8,381 nt of DNA from an uncultured Desulfobacteraceae bacterium (lineage in GTDB: Bacteria > Desulfobacterota > Desulfobacteria > Desulfobacterales > UBA2174). Positions 6,276 through 8,381 of this stretch are shown one piece after another. The notes under the pieces are model-generated. The model saw nothing but the letters and a program-made list of their open reading frames with translations. It was not told the DNA's origin and searched no databases. Position numbers and translations under genes: made by a program. The stretch covers positions 1 to 8,381 of the forward strand of contig CALJLV010000114.1 in assembly GCA_937982505.1 (NCBI GenBank), written 5' to 3'. Every line of letters starts with the position of its first letter. Position 1 is the stretch's first letter.

Positions 6276-8381
6276 ATGCAAGACTACCCCAAAATCAAAG
6301 CTGAACTCCTCGACGGGGCCGGCGGGCTGCTGGACCTGCTGGGGCGTGCCCGGCAGGTGCCGGCCGTCTCGGCGGGGCCCCTGGACGAGTGGGAGCGCAC
6401 CTGCCGCCAGAGCCACCGCCAGATCACCGATGCCCATGTCCGGGTGGCGGTGGTGGGGCCCATCAAATCCGGCAAGAGCACCTTCACCAACGCCCTGCTG
6501 GGCCGGGACCATCTCAAGCGGGGGGCCGGCATCGTCACCTCCATCGTCACGCGCATCCGCCGGGGCCAGACCCTGGAAGCCCGGCTGCATTTCAAATCCT
6601 GGGAGGAGATCAACGCCGATCTGGTCCAGGCCATGGTCCTGCTGCCGGCCATGCAGCAGAGCGACGCCTTCGATATCCGCCGTGAGCGGGATCGCCGCGA
6701 GCTGGCCGCCGCCTTTGCCCAGTTGAACCAGGCGGCCCTGGTCGCCGACGGCACCCAGAATGCCCACAGCGTCCTTATCGCCTGCTACCTGGACGGGTAC
6801 GCCCAGGTGGCGCCCCTGATCATGGGCCAGGAGCGGATCCTACGCCTGCGCGGCGCGGATTTCGCCCGGCACCGGGAATTCGTGGGCCAGGATCGGCTTT
6901 CGGTTTTTCTCAACGACGTGGAGCTTGAGATCGACGAGGGTTCCGTCGATTCCGGAGTGGAGATCGCCGACTGCCAAGGCAGCGATTCCCCCAATCCCCA
7001 CCACCTGGCCATGATCCAGGACTACATGCTCCAGACCCATTTCATCGTCTACGTTATCAGCACCCGTACCGGTCTGCGACAGGCGGACTTCCGCTTTCTG
7101 TCGATCATCCGCAAGATGGGGATCGCGGCCAACATGCTGTTCGTCCTCAACTGCGACTTCAACGAGCACGCTTCGCTGGAGGAGGTAAAGGATCTGGTCG
7201 GTCGCATCCGCCAGGAGCTGACCGCCTTTCATCCGGCGCCGGAACTCTTTACGCTCAGCGCCCTGTACCACCTCCTGGAGGGGCAGCCGGCGGCCGAGCT
7301 GGCGCCCAAAGACGCCGCGATGCTGGCCCACTGGCAGGGCGAAACGGATCTGGTGGCCTTTTCCGACGCCGAGATGTCCCGCTTCCAGGCCGTTTTTCAG
7401 CGCAAGATGGTCGACGAGCGGCGGATTCTGCTCCTGGGCAACCATATCGCGCGACTGGAGGTGGTGGCCGGCGGGCTGGCCCGATGGGCCAGTTTGCATC
7501 GGGAAGCCATTGACCGGGACGCCCACCAGACCCTTGTCCAAGCGGCGCGCATCGAAGGCCAGCGGCAGCGCATTCAGCAGGTTCGAGGGATGGTGCGCGA
7601 TACCCTCGACGGGGCCGTCGGCAAGCTGCGCGGCGAGATCCGCCGCGAAGTGGACGGATTTTTCAGCATCTCCGGGGGCGCCTGCATGGGCGAGACCATG
7701 GCGTTCGTGCGCCGCTACCGCCCCGAGACCGAGCGGTACCGGGAAGTGCTCGCCAGCGCGGGCTTTTCCAGCGCTTTGTACCTGGTTTTTCAGGATTTTC
7801 GCCAGGCGCTGGAAGGCTATCTGGCCGAGGTGGTCACCCCGGAGCTGCTCAACTTTCTCCATCGCACCGAAACCGGGATGCTGACCCGCCTGGAGGCGGT
7901 GGCCCAGCCTTTCGCCGGCCTGGCCCGGGATGCCCTGGCCGAACTGGACCCCGGCGGCGGTCCACCCGCCGCCGGCAACGGCTTCGAAGCGCGCCTCGAC
8001 GCGGAGGGAATCAAGCGGCTTGCCGGCCTCAAGGCGCCCTCCGCCACCACCCCGCTGCGCTTTTCGGCCCGCATCCGCACCGAAGCGATGGCCCGCTTCG
8101 GTTTTTACACCGTTGTCCAGTGGGTCCGTCGAGCCCTCAACAGGCAGCCCCCGGGGCCGGAGCAGCGGGGCCTGCAGGCCCTGACGGATGCCTTGCCGCG
8201 CATCAAGCGCGAAACGATCAAGGCCGTCGAGTTCCATTTCAAGAGCCATCGGGAAAACATCAAGTTCCAGTACCTGTTCAAGCTCCTGGACGCGGCCGCG
8301 GCGAGCATCCAGGAGGCGATCCACGACCGGTTGCGGGCCTACGGCGAGGACTTGTCCCAGATGGCGGGGCGGGTGGAATTC
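6276..8381 (+). CDS. Dynamin-like GTPase, 3' end beyond the window
   Basis: The frame runs open for 702 codons to the last base without a stop, so the C-terminus is missing. The N-terminal half is a large GTPase domain. G1/P-loop GPIKSGKST is at 61-69, with K67 and S68 as nucleotide-binding residues. The G2 region GIVTSIVTRI is at about 85-94, and its threonine is probably T88. G3 is DCQG at 232-235 in place of DxPG. G4 is near LNCD at 291-294 in place of N/TKxD. The P-loop with long helical regions after the G domain (about 320 onwards, including a charged helix at about 410-465) suggests a bacterial dynamin-like protein, a class that remodels membranes. No transmembrane segment is obvious. 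A basic-flanked amphipathic stretch at 605-621 (MARFGFYTVVQWVRRAL) could touch membrane. The ATG at 6276 has no clear ribosome site. An in-frame ATG at 6201 is the alternative, but it overlaps the predicted -10 box. Exact subfamily and function are unknown. Confidence 0.85.
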   Translation, partial: MQDYPKIKAELLDGAGGLLDLLGRARQVPAVSAGPLDEWERTCRQSHRQITDAHVRVAVVGPIKSGKSTFTNALLGRDHLKRGAGIVTSIVTRIRRGQTLEARLHFKSWEEINADLVQAMVLLPAMQQSDAFDIRRERDRRELAAAFAQLNQAALVADGTQNAHSVLIACYLDGYAQVAPLIMGQERILRLRGADFARHREFVGQDRLSVFLNDVELEIDEGSVDSGVEIADCQGSDSPNPHHLAMIQDYMLQTHFIVYVISTRTGLRQADFRFLSIIRKMGIAANMLFVLNCDFNEHASLEEVKDLVGRIRQELTAFHPAPELFTLSALYHLLEGQPAAELAPKDAAMLAHWQGETDLVAFSDAEMSRFQAVFQRKMVDERRILLLGNHIARLEVVAGGLARWASLHREAIDRDAHQTLVQAARIEGQRQRIQQVRGMVRDTLDGAVGKLRGEIRREVDGFFSISGGACMGETMAFVRRYRPETERYREVLASAGFSSALYLVFQDFRQALEGYLAEVVTPELLNFLHRTETGMLTRLEAVAQPFAGLARDALAELDPGGGPPAAGNGFEARLDAEGIKRLAGLKAPSATTPLRFSARIRTEAMARFGFYTVVQWVRRALNRQPPGPEQRGLQALTDALPRIKRETIKAVEFHFKSHRENIKFQYLFKLLDAAAASIQEAIHDRLRAYGEDLSQMAGRVEF

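Noticed and set aside
6840..8324. A 494-codon minus-strand frame opposite the GTPase gene
   Set aside because: It is a shadow of the GTPase coding strand with low-complexity composition and no recognisable motif.
8374..8381. Final bases TGGAATTC resemble the start of the Illumina small-RNA 3' adapter and contain an EcoRI site
   Set aside because: An eight-base match is too short, the GTPase frame stays open through it, and the adapter seen at the other end is of a different type. It is more likely genomic sequence at a contig break.

Overview
This is a G+C-rich bacterial contig, about two thirds G+C by eye, with densely packed genes and strong third-position G/C bias. The first 43 bases are not genomic. 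Bases 10-43 match the standard Illumina read-2 adapter, and bases 2-9 look like an 8-base index, so the biological sequence starts at base 44. The gene content (an IMP dehydrogenase gene directly before a DnaE-type polymerase gene, a YqgE/AlgH protein, a DUF2156 protein and a large dynamin-like GTPase) and the codon style would fit a G+C-rich Desulfobacterota member such as a Desulfosarcina relative. That placement is inference from general resemblance and has not been tested.

Layout: (1) 44-679, the C-terminal part of guaB, with its 5' end lost at the adapter junction. (2) 746-4291, complete dnaE on the same strand 66 bases further on, probably co-transcribed with guaB; the two make guanine nucleotide precursors and replicate the chromosome. 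(3) 4269-5159 on the minus strand, a complete DUF2156 gene whose 3' end overlaps the 3' end of dnaE by 23 bases. (4) 5160-5584, a 425-base divergent intergenic region with one promoter-like element facing each way, a nested inverted repeat in the leader of the DUF2156 gene, and a perfect 10-bp hairpin against the yqgE ribosome binding site. (5) 5585-6148, complete yqgE (DUF179). (6) 6149-6275, a short gap with a TTGACA promoter inside a helical-turn direct repeat. (7) 6276 to the window end, the first 702 codons of a dynamin-like GTPase with divergent GTP-binding motifs; it has no stop in the window.

The genes do not form one obvious pathway. guaB-dnaE is a housekeeping pair. The DUF2156 gene, yqgE and the GTPase gene each seem to have their own promoter. 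The most interesting biology is the GTPase with unusual G3 and G4 motifs, the repeat-embedded promoter in front of it, and the hairpin at the yqgE ribosome binding site. I see no CRISPR array, tRNA, rRNA, insertion sequence or recognised defence cassette.
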